DNA from: Lasioglossum baleicum
Taxonomy: Eukaryota; Arthropoda; Insecta; Hymenoptera; Halictidae
Assembly (NCBI RefSeq): GCF_051020765.1
Contig: NC_134934.1
Span: forward strand, 1,116,001 to 1,180,000
Length of the DNA: 64,000 bases
Reading direction: 5' to 3'
Position numbers and translations under genes: made by a program. The notes beneath the pieces are model-generated. The model was not told the origin of the DNA. It was given only the letters and a program-made list of their open reading frames with translations, and made no database searches. This document shows positions 22,896-33,931 of the stretch, piece after piece (positions within the stretch are counted from its first letter, which is position 1; each line of letters opens with the position of its first letter).

Positions 22896-24338
22896 GAGCC
22901 CAATGACTACAGTTCTTTCGCGAAAAATCGGCGCGAAACGAGCGCGGGCGTGCAGCGATGCATCAAGAAATTAAAACTTAGCCATCGCGGCAAAATGGAA
23001 TTGTTTCGATGCCAGGGAGCCCAGGCGCCGTACCGGTGAGTAACGGCGCAATATTGTTTCTTCAGGGGAGAATTTCCGACGAGGAATGCCCACAGCATCC
23101 TCGGTCTTATCTTCTAATTCACGTTCCCGCGTTTCGCAACGTGCAATATTTCACCGGCCGTTCTACATATTGCGCCCCACTCCTGGCCTTTCATCTCCCG
23201 CGTCTTGCTTTCCCGAGAAAACACCCCCGAACAACCGTGTCGGGACACCTAAACACCTTAACCACTTGCGGCATAGTTGTTCTGTTGCGACACCACCGAG
23301 ACTTGGCTCTTTAAACGAAATTCCAATAATTTGCTTGCCGTCTTTTTTCACAGAATCTACCCTATTTACCCGTCGATCATCCCTCAATTTATTTCGTAAA
23401 TGTTGAGAAATATTGATTTCTTAAATGGATCCAAGAAGCATTTTAACGCTACACACCTGATTCTCGAAAAATGTATTTGAACTGTGATAGTTTTGTAGAA
23501 AAATGATCATACAATAATAAAGGACTGATTTCAAAGCTAGAAGCCTCTAGTTTCATAAACCATCATTAATTTTGTTTTAAGATTTTTTGGGGTTACATCC
23601 TTTTTAGACACGATCAACAAAGGGTTAAAGCAAAGTTCGCACCCCGAGAGGAATCGTGGAGACACGCAGAGCTGAAGCGTAGACTCCTGACGCGTTCAAT
23701 CGAACTTTCCCTGTTATCGACGGGCGAAAGTTCCATCTTTCGCTCGACGTCACCAGCAGGGAACTGACGCAAGTTTCCGGAAGATATTTTGTAAGTTCCG
23801 GAACCCTCCGACGTCTTCCCTGAAAAGAGGGCTGCGAGCAATCTGGGGCTGAATGGATGTACACTCAAAATTGATATACGGGGCTGAGGGTTGGTACGAA
23901 GTTCGAAAGTATTTGGCGATTCGCTTCTCTCGTAACGAAAATGGGCTTTCCAGTTATCCTGTTAACTAACACGAAAGCGGCGATTCGTATCAAAATTTCG
24001 TCAAAAATATTTTTCGACATATTGTATCGATATAATTTTCCTTCGACTTTTAAGCAGTTCTCTCGTATGCTCTTCTAGAAATGAGCTTCCATTTATTATA
24101 ACAAAGAAACGAGAAAATAAACAAATTGTTACACGGAAAAAAATTTCCGATTAATACAACTGCTGGAAGAAAGTTTCCGATCACGACTCGAATCAGTAGA
24201 ACGGTAGAAGCTCCTTGAATGATAGAAGCGTAAAAGTTAAACGTAAACATAAGAGGACACCAAAAAAAAACGTAAATACAAGGTAATCATGTCTGAAATA
24301 TCAGTTCGTAGTACTATTCCATTCAGTACAGACGTAAG
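22896..24338. other. Non-genic stretch with one start-like signal
   Basis: At 22990-23038 the plus strand reads GGCAAAATGG (good insect start context), 14 codons (MELFRCQGAQAPYR) and then a GTGAGT donor-like site at 23035. This could be a short first coding exon, but no partner exon is identified. ACAAAGGGTTAA at 23616-23627 looks like one end of a CCCTTTG piggyBac-like repeat. Other ORFs here are unrecognised. Confidence 0.25.
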
Positions 24339-24990
24339 TTGTATACAAACGATATAAAGTTGAGAATAATTGAGCCCCTCAAGGAGGGTAATACTCAAAG
24401 AAAGGTGGCAAGGATCATAGGATGCAGCCAAAGCACTATCAGTGACTTAAAGAAGAAGTATGAAGAAACGGGAAGTGTAATAAACCGCAAGAAATGTGGT
24501 CGTCCTTGTGCAACGTGTAAACGAGACGATAGGAAGTTCCGTAGCATTGTTAAAAACACGAGACGATTGACTTCGAAACAGGTAAATATACTGTGGGCAC
24601 AAAATGTTTCAGATCGTACTGTTAGAAATCGTCTACACGAGATTGATTTTGCATTCCAAAAAGCTAAAACGAAATCTTTCCTAACAGAAAAGCATAAGAG
24701 GGAACACGGTTACAGTGGTGTAGGGACCATGCAAATTGCACAGTGACGGACTGGTATGAAGTAATACATATTCAGTGATGAGTCACGTGTATGCATTGGA
24801 ACCGGTGATGATGCAGGAACATTCGTGTGGCGAAGACCTAATAATGAAAAACCTTTACGAAAATGTCCTCCGCGGCTTCGTTCAGGAGTTATTAACGAAA
24901 AACACGAACCAATCGGAGGACAGGTCCCGCTAAGCGTGGCATTGGCATTGATATACATCTCTTGCAAGCAAGTACAACATTTTTGAGACA
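24339..24990 (+). pseudogene. Tc1-type transposase, broken
   Basis: The translation from 24341 begins with the Tc1-family N-terminal helix-turn-helix: residues such as KEGNTQRKVARIIGCSQSTI, then a GRPR-like linker (GRPC) and the second DNA-binding half with TSKQVNILWAQNVSDRTVRN. The frame is lost at about 24706. The continuation (HANCTVTDWYEVI) is in another frame, and after a further 4-base insertion near 24768 comes the first catalytic aspartate motif, FSDESRV, followed by FVWRRPNNE. The later catalytic residues (second D and E of the DD34E/D triad) are absent. The gene is thus frameshifted at least twice and 3'-truncated and cannot encode an active enzyme. No terminal inverted repeats were found around it, so the element limits are unknown. 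Confidence 0.85.
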
Positions 24991-25857
24991 TTCAGACTTC
25001 TTATTTTTATAAACATGTTTGATTAAGAAATTTGTCCCATCATTCGGCATGAAAGAGTTTAGTGTATCTCCTCCTAGCGCAAGGTGCTAAACGATTAAAT
25101 TACATCTTGATAGATACAGCAGTTACGGTTTTGCAAAAGGATCGGTTGTTTGAAAAGGCCCAGAGGGTTATCTGAAGATGCAGAAAGGAAGTGACGCAGC
25201 TGTATCGGGGACGAATGATTTTCTCGGTGTTCGATCGGGGGCCGGCAGCGTCGAGACTATTCATTATCAGTCTCGCTTAGAAAACAGGGAGACGGACCCG
25301 TCGTTGGCCTAAATACCGGCAGGGCTTGACGTTAATTTAACGGCAAGGGAGCGGCGCGGCGCGGCTGCGGAGCTTACGGGTGGCAGGTGGGAGTTTCAAT
25401 ATGTTGAACGAATGAGGATCCTGCAGCATCGGACTCGCTTCAACAAAATGCGGCCCTCTCTCGGCTCCGGCGCAAGGTTCTTCCGCTTCGAGATTAAACC
25501 AGCGCGAACCCTCGGGAAATGTTCCATTGATATCCACGGAATGACACGGAAAATGGCTTGTAAATGAGAACCACGGATCACGGTCCGCGTAAATATAGGA
25601 ATCCTTTGGAAGCCACTCGATCATCTCGCGCGCGCTTCCAACGTTAAGTACTCAGTCTCCTGCCTCGAGACCTGCTCGTCCTTGCGCCGCGCAGCGAAAA
25701 TCATTCTTTCTCGTGACTCCGAACCATTCGTCTCCTCATCTTCACAAATATAAACTTTTCTAGTATCTTAACAATACCAGATATTGTTCGGAATTCCGTG
25801 CCTGGATTAGTACTTATTCTCGTGTCTGAGAACATCCTTTTATATCAAGTTCTTATA
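24991..25857. other. Non-genic stretch with one minus-strand ORF
   Basis: A 95-codon minus-strand frame at 25624-25337 begins with ATG (MIEWLPKDSYIYADRDPW), contains a donor-like GTAAGC and sits in a GC-rich patch. It has no recognisable domain, signal peptide or neighbours, and an overlapping 61-codon frame is also open. I leave it uncalled. The rest is AT-rich. Confidence 0.2.
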
Positions 25858-26258
25858 TTAGGTTGTCCCGAAAGTTTGTTTCGATTCCAATTACATACTG
25901 CACTCAATGCGAAGTTATTTTTATTACAGAAAATAGTATCTTAAATAAGATATACAATTTCGAAAATGAAATATTTTCATTTTAACAGTCTGAACCACAA
26001 ACTAAAATATCTCTATTTTAACAATCTGAACCACGAAATAGAATATTTTACTTTTTGCGTCGTTGAAATAAAAATATTCTTAAAATAAAAAATACTATTT
26101 TCGAATACTATTCTCAAAAATTACTGCGTCAAATAAAATATTTTATTTTTAAAGTTGTACGCACACTTTAAAAAAAATAAATAGGATTATTTACTATTTA
26201 CTATTTAAGATACTATCAAACTAGTTTTTCTAACTTATCTTCATATCCAGCAACCTAA
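25858..26258. mobile_element. mariner-type MITE (TTAGGTTG ends)
   Basis: The left end TTAGGTTGTCCCGAAAGTTT is the classical insect mariner terminus. The right end CAACCTAA is its inverted counterpart. Both are flanked by TA (25856-25857 and 26259-26260). The 401-bp body is very AT-rich, lacks any transposase frame and includes an internal about 37-bp duplication built on TTTTAACARTCTGAACCAC. It is a deletion derivative mobilised in trans. Confidence 0.75.
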
Positions 26259-27247
26259 TACAAAATATATTACCAGTCGAGAAAGACTAAAGCTTTCATG
26301 TCTATCGAATAAATTTTACCTGTTCAGCTTTAAGAGATCAAGAAACTGTAAAAGCACTTCGCTGAAACTAGAGTTGAAAATAAACTAAACCGGTGCTAAA
26401 CTCCACTGTAATCTCGCGTCGTATAATTCTGTCAAGGCTTTTAGAGGCTATAACTGCCACGGAGTGCCGCAGCCGACTGATTTACCGCAGTCATCGCTGA
26501 TCCCCGACGATCATCGGCATGACGGCCTTCCTTATTCTAGGAAATTAACCATAGGCGTTAGATAGGTCCGCGGACGCGAGACCATTCTAGGGTTTCACGA
26601 TCGTTCTCAATCCAGCTTTGATCTATACGGAACGCGCAAACTATTCCGTCGTGCGTAAAATAAGGTCGCGCCATCTGTATCCCCTAGGACACGAAGGCCG
26701 TAGCTATCTCCTTCTCATGAAAAATCACTCTCTTCAAACGAGAAATGGCGGAGCGACAGGTTCGCGAAAGGTCAATTTTTCATCCTAAAAAAATCCGGAC
26801 GCTGGAAATATTTACGTTAAACTCGAAACACCTCATCCTTCATTTTTATGACAATCTCCACAGTTAAATACGGTATTTTATAAAACGTTTCTCATACAGA
26901 ATGCGACAAAAATGAAGTCCATGTAGGTAGAATTTTTTATTTGAAATATTTTAGTATATTTTATCAGCCAAGCATATTTTGTAAGTTTGAACATGTTCTA
27001 AATGTTAAGAGAATACGTTATGCACATATTATCTAGTCACGTATTAAATCTTGCATTTCATTAATGTAATTACCAGCCTGTGGAATTTTATTAATTTAAA
27101 GCACCGGCAAGTCTTTAAAATACTTGAACAACCATATGTATCAAAAGCAGTAAGCGGAATACTGCTCGCGAATCCACCAGAGAAGAAACCTTATAGCGAA
27201 CAAAAGAAATTTTTGCATCGTTCTAACTGAAGTCAAAGTGTTATAAC

Positions 27248-27310
27248 TAGACTGCGGATTTTATGCGTTTATATAACTAAAATAAATAAATAAAAATAAT
27301 TTAAGAATGT
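27248..27310. repeat. TAGACTGCGGATTT-family element, copy 2 (left end)
   Basis: TAGACTGCGGATTTTATGC matches the left ends of the repeats at 22293 and 32398. Beyond about 60 bp the sequence is AT-rich and I could not find the other terminus, so this is a fragment or strongly diverged copy. Confidence 0.5.
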
Positions 27311-28071
27311 TTTACATTACTCACGACTTTAAAAATGTTAGTTTATAGTCGCGAGAATTGCTTTCCAACATCATAAAAAAAGTTGACGATAATTACAGAA
27401 AAAACTGATCCATAAGAAGACGCAGCTTTCGCCAACGAGACCTTGTTTGTATGCAGTAATAAAATGACACGTTCGTCGTTAGTGAGTCGAGAAACGAGAC
27501 AATCGCAGCAGCCAGACGGTGTTCCGGCTCGCGTTTTAATTACTGTCCCGCGCGTCGCTGCGGGAGATTGTCTCCGAGTTTAATTAGCGGCGACGCATTC
27601 GGGGCAACAATCGATATTTTTAATACCTCACCTTTTCGAAGCGGTTCGTTGTAAATAATGACGATCCTGTTCGCAAGTAGGTCATCAGCAGCGTGTCATT
27701 CGCCGTTAGGCAGAGGCGAAACCGAAATCTTCCTTTTCTGCCTCGTTTAATGTTAAAAGCGTAACTTTCGCGTTGCTTTTTCCTCCCGTTTAGGAAGCGG
27801 CTTCAGTCGAGCGAATTTTCAGCCACCGCGTTAAGGAAAATTGGACGGGCTATATGAAACGACCGGATTAAAATTCAATGGAACACAAAAGAATATTAAC
27901 TTAATGAGAAAGTTAATACGAGCCGTGAAATTTTAATTTCAAATTAAACTCCTTGTTCCTCGCAAGTCAGTTCTTCGGGAGTACCATTTGCATTTCTCGC
28001 GAGCAGAACCGAGGGTGACATGTTTAAATCAATTTCCTGAAGTGTCTACCAGACTGTTGATGGTATCAAAA

Positions 28072-28190
28072 AATGTTGCAAGTAAAAGTCGTGTGTTTTA
28101 AAGTCGTTGCACACGAAGGTCTCCTTTGACATCGAAAAACGTTGCAGATTGAAGTCCTGTAGTTTAAGGTCGCTACACACGAAGGTCAAC
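28072..28190. repeat. 64-bp tandem pair (GTTGCACACGAAGGTC family)
   Basis: Two diverged tandem units share AAAAAYGTTGCA, AGTC.TGT.GTTT, AAGGTCG or AAGTCG and CACACGAAGGTC. The same motif (AAGGTCGTTGCACATGAAGA) occurs at 31537-31558 directly after the TTAA end of a piggyBac-like fragment. The family is dispersed and non-coding. Confidence 0.6.
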
Positions 28191-28527
28191 CGCGTGTAAT
28201 AATTTTTAGAAGGCTATGGCAGAATAAAATATTAGCTCGCGTCACTTTTCGTCAAATTAAACACGAACCTGGGAATTTACTGTACACACAATTTATATTC
28301 CGCCGCCAATTTTAATATAAATCTAAAGACGGACATTTCCCGCTGTAATACGTGACATTATCCCGGATCACGTGCGACCCTCTTCAGCGAAGGGATGAAA
28401 TAGAGAAACACGTTCCAGCATAAGGAACTCAGAGTCGTCGTTGAATCGCATTTGCGGCGTTAAAATTCCAGTGCGGGAAATATATGTACGGGAAAAGCAT
28501 TTCATTGGATCCCCGTTGTAGAAGATG

Positions 28528-28597
28528 AAAACCACGAAGAACGAGGAGGAGAAGGAGAAGAAGAAGAAGAGGAGGAGCAAGAAGAAATAGAAGACGG
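28528..28597. repeat. Purine-rich AAG/AGG tract
   Basis: A run of GAGGA, GAAGAAG and GAGGAGCAAG-type triplets on the plus strand gives poly-Ser/Phe on the minus strand. It is simple-sequence DNA that creates an artefactual minus-strand ORF (28580-28368). Confidence 0.8.
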
Positions 28598-29354
28598 GGA
28601 AGAGCTTTCCTCAGACACTTCCTCTGATTGCTAGTGAATCAGATACGAGGAGGAAAGCCACTCGAAATGTTAAAATTCCATCGATCCGCGAGGTCGGGTT
28701 AGGTGCTTTTTCCCCGGCTAGCCGCATTTACATGCGCACGGAGATCTAACCGGGCAAGATGTATAACGAGGAAATCCGCTCGTGATAATCCGCTCGTAGC
28801 TGGACCTAACGTCGGATCGAATCCTGAAGGAACGGATATATCCCGAAGCCGAGAGCTTCTCCGAACGTCGGGCACGCGAAATATCTCGGGGAGCAACGAG
28901 CATAATCGTCTTGAGCCAGCTGACCCGGGTAAACATCAGGATTTTCGACGTTTCGCTGACCTCGAGGCGAAATTCTCCCGCAGGTAGCTACCACTGTGCC
29001 GCGCCGTTCCCGTGATGGTTGATCGAGAATTATGGGGGCCAAACCAGAGGATGGAAAGCGGAAACGAGAAAATGAATTGCTTGACGAGAAGCAAAGCTCC
29101 AACGACTGAAACATTTCTGGATCGACTCCACTCGGAGGAAAATGTGCTTAAAAGGTGAGCTTTGCAGAACCGCGTGGAAGGCAAGTATTATAAATTATGG
29201 AACCGAATAGATTGTCAAATGTTAGAAGATGTGTTGTGTTGTTGGTATATTTTTACCCTGCCGCATTCTGTCGATCTTCTTCAACCCCTTCACATTTTCA
29301 TTTCTTTAATACGATCATCTTCTCAAGAACGATTTTATATTTAGCTTTCGGTAT

Positions 29355-29532
29355 CAGCCAGGGCTAACTAGAACCGCCAGGGTCGTCAGAATCAGCCAGA
29401 ACTAAACAGAAAACCACCCAGAACTAATTGCAACCTCCCGGAGCTAACTAGAACGAGCCAGAACTAAATAGAACCACCCAGAACTAACTGGATCCAAATA
29501 GAATCAACCCGAACCAAATAGATCCTGCCAAA
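29355..29532. repeat. Degenerate 20-bp minisatellite
   Basis: About nine units follow the pattern CRSCCAGAACTAAMTAGAAC (for example GAGCCAGAACTAAATAGAAC and CTCCCGGAGCTAACTAGAAC), with one half unit and one 18-bp unit. The 20-bp period is not a multiple of three, so it does not encode a protein repeat. The units are well diverged, indicating an old array. Confidence 0.8.
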
Positions 29533-31423
29533 GACAAGAAGATCTGTCCTCTCCGTTCCTACAGCAGTAACTAACAATAAAACAGAAATAAAACAGCCAG
29601 TAAGACTGCCATGATACAATCACAGAATCATGTCGACACAACTCCCAGCACACGCGCTCATAGAAAGAGAACGCTTCGCATCAGTGAAACAGAATTAGAA
29701 GAGCACTCGAACCGTTCGAAGCTCGAACCGTAAACGATTTTCAATGGGATCAGGGTCCCTCACGATCAGAAATACCAGCAGATAGCCATCGAAACGATCG
29801 TATTTTCGAGGTCCAAGCTCTACAATCGTTTCGCGAGGAGCTCAGCCAGGTGCGCGGCCAATATCGGTCGTTTATCAGAGGACTTTCCGAAGGGATCCCC
29901 TATAAACGCGGCTCGTCTCCGCTGCTCCCTTTCCCTCTCTGTTCCTTATCTTCATTACTTCCGTCGAGGTAGCCGCGGTAAAAGGGGTACGAACGAGATT
30001 TGCGGCGATGGAAAGCAGGCCAGCCGGTGTAGAAGAGGAAGGCGAAGGTGGTGCGGGGGTGGAAAGGACATCTAATGCGGGCTTTTCCCCAGGTCGAGGA
30101 CGAGAACGTCAGGATTGAAGGACGCCGGTGTTTCCTTCTCGGTCGGTAGCTCTTTTACCTTAAACCTTATTCCGCCTCTTCTCTCTCGGCCTCTGATCCT
30201 ATCCACCGGCTTTTCGCCATTCTCTATACTGTCTGTTATCGTCAAGCCGGTCTTCTCTTCAGGGCGCTGTGTTTAATTCTTTGCAACGTCGGCAAACAAT
30301 CCACCGTCGTCACGGATTTTTTCGCTGCGAATTACCAAGAGCTCGCGTTCTGTGCGATTTTTCAACGCTCCGAGCTTGTTACCCCGGCGAACCGGTCCTC
30401 TGAACAGACTCGAGTGTACCTTTCAGCCTGCTGACTCTCTGTAACGGTTCTGCACACCTTCGGGCCACGATGCTCCACGGTCTCGTGCTAATCGCTTACC
30501 TGTGTTAGCGTTCTCGCAGCTGGCAACGCAATTATTGCGCGACTTAGCAGTACTCCGAACGGTCCGCTATTAATTATAGGATAATTTTATTTACACGCTT
30601 GCGGAAAATTAACCTGCCCGCAGACTCGCATCAACGATGTAGAAATTGGACCTTCTACTTTGAACTGTATCAAGTGGTACCATATTGTTAGGACATGCTA
30701 TACATATCAATAAGCTTCTTCAACATCCTTAATAGCTGAAGGAGCATACTTTATGCATCTAAATGGCAAAGATATCTGCAAAGATCGTCTCCGAATCAAA
30801 TGAAATGTTTTTAAAGGAGCAGCAAGACTCACGAGCATTTATCCGAGCGCTCGCAGAATGAATTGTTTTCGGTCCAATTTGACGAACTAACGCAATCGTC
30901 GGAACGAACAAGGAATTCCTCCAGAGAGGACTAGTCGCAACGAGTGTCCTCTAAAATTCGCCGGAGAAAAGAAAACGGAAGGAATAACGCGAACTCATCT
31001 CATCGTTGGCATTCCACCCAGCGGGAACTTCTAGCGAAATTGAATCGCATAATGAAGACGAACAGACATCCTAGACAACGTGAACTGGGAACGAAGGGAA
31101 TACTTGTTCCCCGGACGATTCAATTTCCAAGTTCTCTACGCATGGCGAGCTCCTCGGCGTGCTCCAAAAGCGACAACTTTCTCCGATCATAAGCCGTGAA
31201 AGTCTAAACTCGCTGGCAACATTTATGCCGGGTCTGACGGATCAAGGGGTTAAGACGCTTGGAAAAAAGAAATTATGATTTTCGACGTGAGCATGCACGG
31301 AGATCGTAGAAAGTTCGGTTGCGAGAGAAACGGGGACGACGCGTTGACGAACGGTCTCTCAATTTTCTATGAGGTTGAAAAATTTTTCGAGTTGGCCGAA
31401 CTATTCACTTTCAGTTTAAAAAT
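29533..31423. other. Non-genic stretch
   Basis: Moderately GC-rich at 29760-30500, with no open frame longer than about 80 codons that looks real and no recognised RNA. Pyrimidine-rich tracts occur but no exon could be paired. I see nothing further. Confidence 0.4.
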
Positions 31424-31538
31424 GGATAAAGAAATATATCGAATCAATTTCCATGTAAGCACCTTCATAATTTCAATAATTGTAAGATGAAAAATATAAA
31501 ACCGGTCATTTCACCGGTAGTGGTAGGTTTAGTGTTAA
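31424..31538. mobile_element. piggyBac-like MITE (CACTAAACCTACC family), truncated copy
   Basis: It aligns with the right half of the complete element at 37819-38044: GAATCAATTTCCATGT, ATTTCAATAATT, the hairpin ACCGGTCATTTCACCGGT and the terminus GGTAGGTTTAGTG followed by TTAA (31535-31538). The left half is missing. The sequence just beyond the TTAA (GGTCGTTGCACATGAAGA) belongs to the repeat family seen at 28072-28190, where it also follows TTAA or TTTAA. This suggests insertion into that repeat. Confidence 0.7.
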
Positions 31539-31891
31539 GGTCGTTGCACATGAAGATCAACTTTGCTTTCTAAAATAAAATTATGAACGTTTTCATTATA
31601 CTGGTCGATGCAGTTTACAACTTTCTGCAAAAAGGTACTAAATGCTCGAAATGCATCATCCTGTTTCGTGATCTCTAGCGATGTTCATTGCTGAAAAAGC
31701 CCGCGGCTAAATTGCCGCTCGCGATATTCGTCGTTGGCAGAGTTTCCTCACTCGAGATAAGATCCCTTCTTCTGCTTATCGATTTTCTATTAGCCGATAT
31801 TATCGCTGGTTATTAGACGTTGTCGGATCGTTGCTCGGGCAATATGCGATACCGTCGCGAGAAGAAAACTGGAGTAACAGCTTTCTTGCAG

Positions 31892-31990
31892 ATAAGATCT
31901 GACAGACCTGGCCGCGATCTCCGAGAATCCCTCAAACTTCGTCGCGAGGTCGCCCAGCAAAATACCGAACGCTGTTACACACGACTATAG
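31892..31990 (+). CDS. Candidate terminal coding exon
   Basis: TAACAGCTTTCTTGCAG at 31875-31891 is a good branch-plus-acceptor sequence. The following frame reads 32 codons (starting IRSDRPGRDLRESLKLRREV) to a TAG at 31988-31990, and an AATAAA lies at 32184-32189. This would be a 3' terminal exon in phase 0 on the plus strand. No upstream exon is identified and the peptide is not recognised, so chance is a real alternative. Confidence 0.2.
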   Translation: MRSDRPGRDLRESLKLRREVAQQNTERCYTRL

Positions 31991-32397
31991 TGAAATCTTT
32001 GCGTAATGGATTCGTGGGAAGTTTTTCCCGTTGCTGCGCCGCGCCGCCCGGGAAAACTTTTACTTGGCCTGGCCGCTTTCGATGTATCGCATGTATCCCA
32101 CTGCGATATTTACAACGTCCTCGATCCTCGGAAAGTCAACGAATAAACGTGATTGAAATCCTGCTATATTTAAATCCTTTCGAATAAACAAACTTTTACT
32201 TCGCAACAGAAAAATGTAGAGAAGTTGAATGTTTTTTTAATACACTGTATTAAACTCTTTTTTCTATAAACACGCGCCGGGAGATACAGTATGTCATGAG
32301 CGGGCAATACGTATTCCGTAAAGCTTTGATCTAAGAAAATTGCCTATTCCCTCCATTGCGGGGCATGCCCCCTTAAACTTAAGGTGTTGACGCTGAT

Positions 32398-32566
32398 CAG
32401 TAGACTGCGGATTTCATGCATTCATGATAAACTGTGAAGAAAATTGAATTATATTGTTTTCGATGCATTCTCAGATGATTCGAAGAGGAGGCGCATTTTC
32501 ATTTCGCTTCTGTTTCTTACGATTGATCCAGACAATATTTATTTTGCACGAAGATCTACAGTCCAC
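32398..32566. mobile_element. TAGACTGCGGATTT-family element, copy 3 (both ends)
   Basis: The left end CAGTAGACTGCGGATTTCAT and the right end, which inverted reads CAGTGGACTGTAGATCTTCG, are imperfect inverted repeats enclosing about 169 bp. The left end matches repeats at 22293 and 27248. Ends starting CAGT suggest a Tc1/mariner-type element, but a clean TA duplication is not seen (AT on each side). Confidence 0.55.
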
Positions 32567-33788
32567 TGATAACCTATCACAGCAGATAAATCTCGAAAAG
32601 TAAATTGTACAGTCGACAAATGAGTCCAGTATATTTTCTGCGGAGACAATCCTTTCGCTATCGAAGACAATTTCCTCGGGGACGCCGGTTTTCTGAAAAA
32701 GCGTTAATAAGTATCCGCCATTGCCAGGAGGACTGTAAACCGACTCGCCGTGCAATATCCGTCGGCGGTTAGGTACACGAGAGAGGGAAACGTCAACCGG
32801 AGTCTCTATTTGCGCTGCCGACTCGGAGCAAACGTCACCTCCAGCTCGCGGAATCTAATAACGCGGTTAGAGTTGAATTACTTTTCTTATAGAATCTCGT
32901 AGATTAACCCTTCACTAACAACTGTGTGAACGCTTGAATTATCATTCACTATATTCTCGAAATTATTAACTAAGCGTACGTGGCTCGGAAGAGCGTCTTC
33001 GCATCCAATTCGCATCCAATTCGCATGATCGAGAAAAAAATACTGGACCGATCGACTTGACATTTTAACTGTACCTTCAGGAAGAGTCCTATTATCATTT
33101 GACCCAAGATCAAAATGATTGACAAGACAAGTCTAATTCTGCTCAGTGAAGTTTAGGGATCTTCGATTAAGTCAGACGTTTTCGAGCAGGACCCGAATAA
33201 ACGTCGACAGAACTCCGGTGTTCCTTCTACGAATATTTGGCAGCGACAGCGTTCATTGCGATCAACTTTTCGCCGTAAAAGACACAGACCTAGACAGTTT
33301 ATGGTCGCGAGGAACGATTTACTGACACCGGCGAGTGCTGAGTTGAGGTTCGCAATAAAAGCCCGGCGTTATTGGCGCGGCTGTACTGTTAGTATGCACA
33401 CGCTTGCCATTTTCAGCCCATGCTCGGTTGTTTCTCAGATCGATGGAAAGAAATTATCCGAAGTAATAACTGCGTTTCGAGTCCCGGAGTGGCCGCAATC
33501 TCGACCAATAAAATTTCTTAATGATATTCCATTCCGGGCTGGACCCTGAATCCTGTTCCCCGTTGTAATGGCACTCCGAATGCTATCGGAGACATGATCA
33601 GTGTGTTGTTCGGAAACAATTCCCGTTCGTGTTTCGTTAAGAAATAGTCCACATTAATGTCCCGTTAAGAAACAGAAATTAAAACACTTAAAATGTTTGA
33701 TCTCTTCCTCTCGAACGTTTAAAATTGAACAGGCTACACACACTTTTCTATGACGTGTAAAAATGTATCTAGCGTCGATCGTTTAGAC
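32567..33788. other. Non-genic stretch
   Basis: AT-rich with a tandem ATTCGCATCCA pair at 33000-33024. The plus-strand frame 33256-33549 (97 codons, no good start) has no recognised product. Nothing else is supported. Confidence 0.4.
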
Positions 33789-33923
33789 CATGGGTCGGCA
33801 AACTACGGTCACTTCCTAATAAAAAAAATGTTGAACCTGTTTTTTTTTTGCTCTTTGAGTAAAATTACCCATGGAAATATCTTCGTGTTTGCTACCCGGC
33901 CCGCCGAACCTAAAAATGTTGCG
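33789..33923. mobile_element. hAT-type MITE with perfect 8-bp target duplication
   Basis: The left end CATGGGTCGGCAAACTACGG resembles the widespread hAT terminus CAGGGGTCGGCAAACT, and the body includes CCCGGCCCGCCGAACC. An exact 8-bp direct repeat GTTTAGAC flanks it (33781-33788 and 33924-33931), the duplication length diagnostic of hAT elements. It is 135 bp long and non-coding. The right terminus is diverged from the left. Confidence 0.7.
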
Positions 33924-33931
33924 GTTTAGAC

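Larger units (their letters stand above)
26259..29354. other. Non-genic stretch
   Basis: Mostly AT-rich with patches at 26400-26760 and 28680-29110 of higher GC. It contains the left end of a TAGACTGCGGATTT-family repeat at 27248, a 64-bp tandem pair (28072-28190) and a purine-rich AAG/AGG tract (28528-28597), listed separately. Multi-frame ORFs at 28700-29180 are uncalled. Confidence 0.4.

Noticed and set aside
23035..23074. Possible mini-intron (GTGAGT to TTCTTCAG)
   Set aside because: The distance is about 40 bases or less, below the minimum for insect spliceosomal introns. Only the donor could be real.
28368..28580. Leu/Phe/Ser-rich minus-strand ORF resembling a signal peptide
   Set aside because: Its start is the complement of an AAG/AGG simple repeat.
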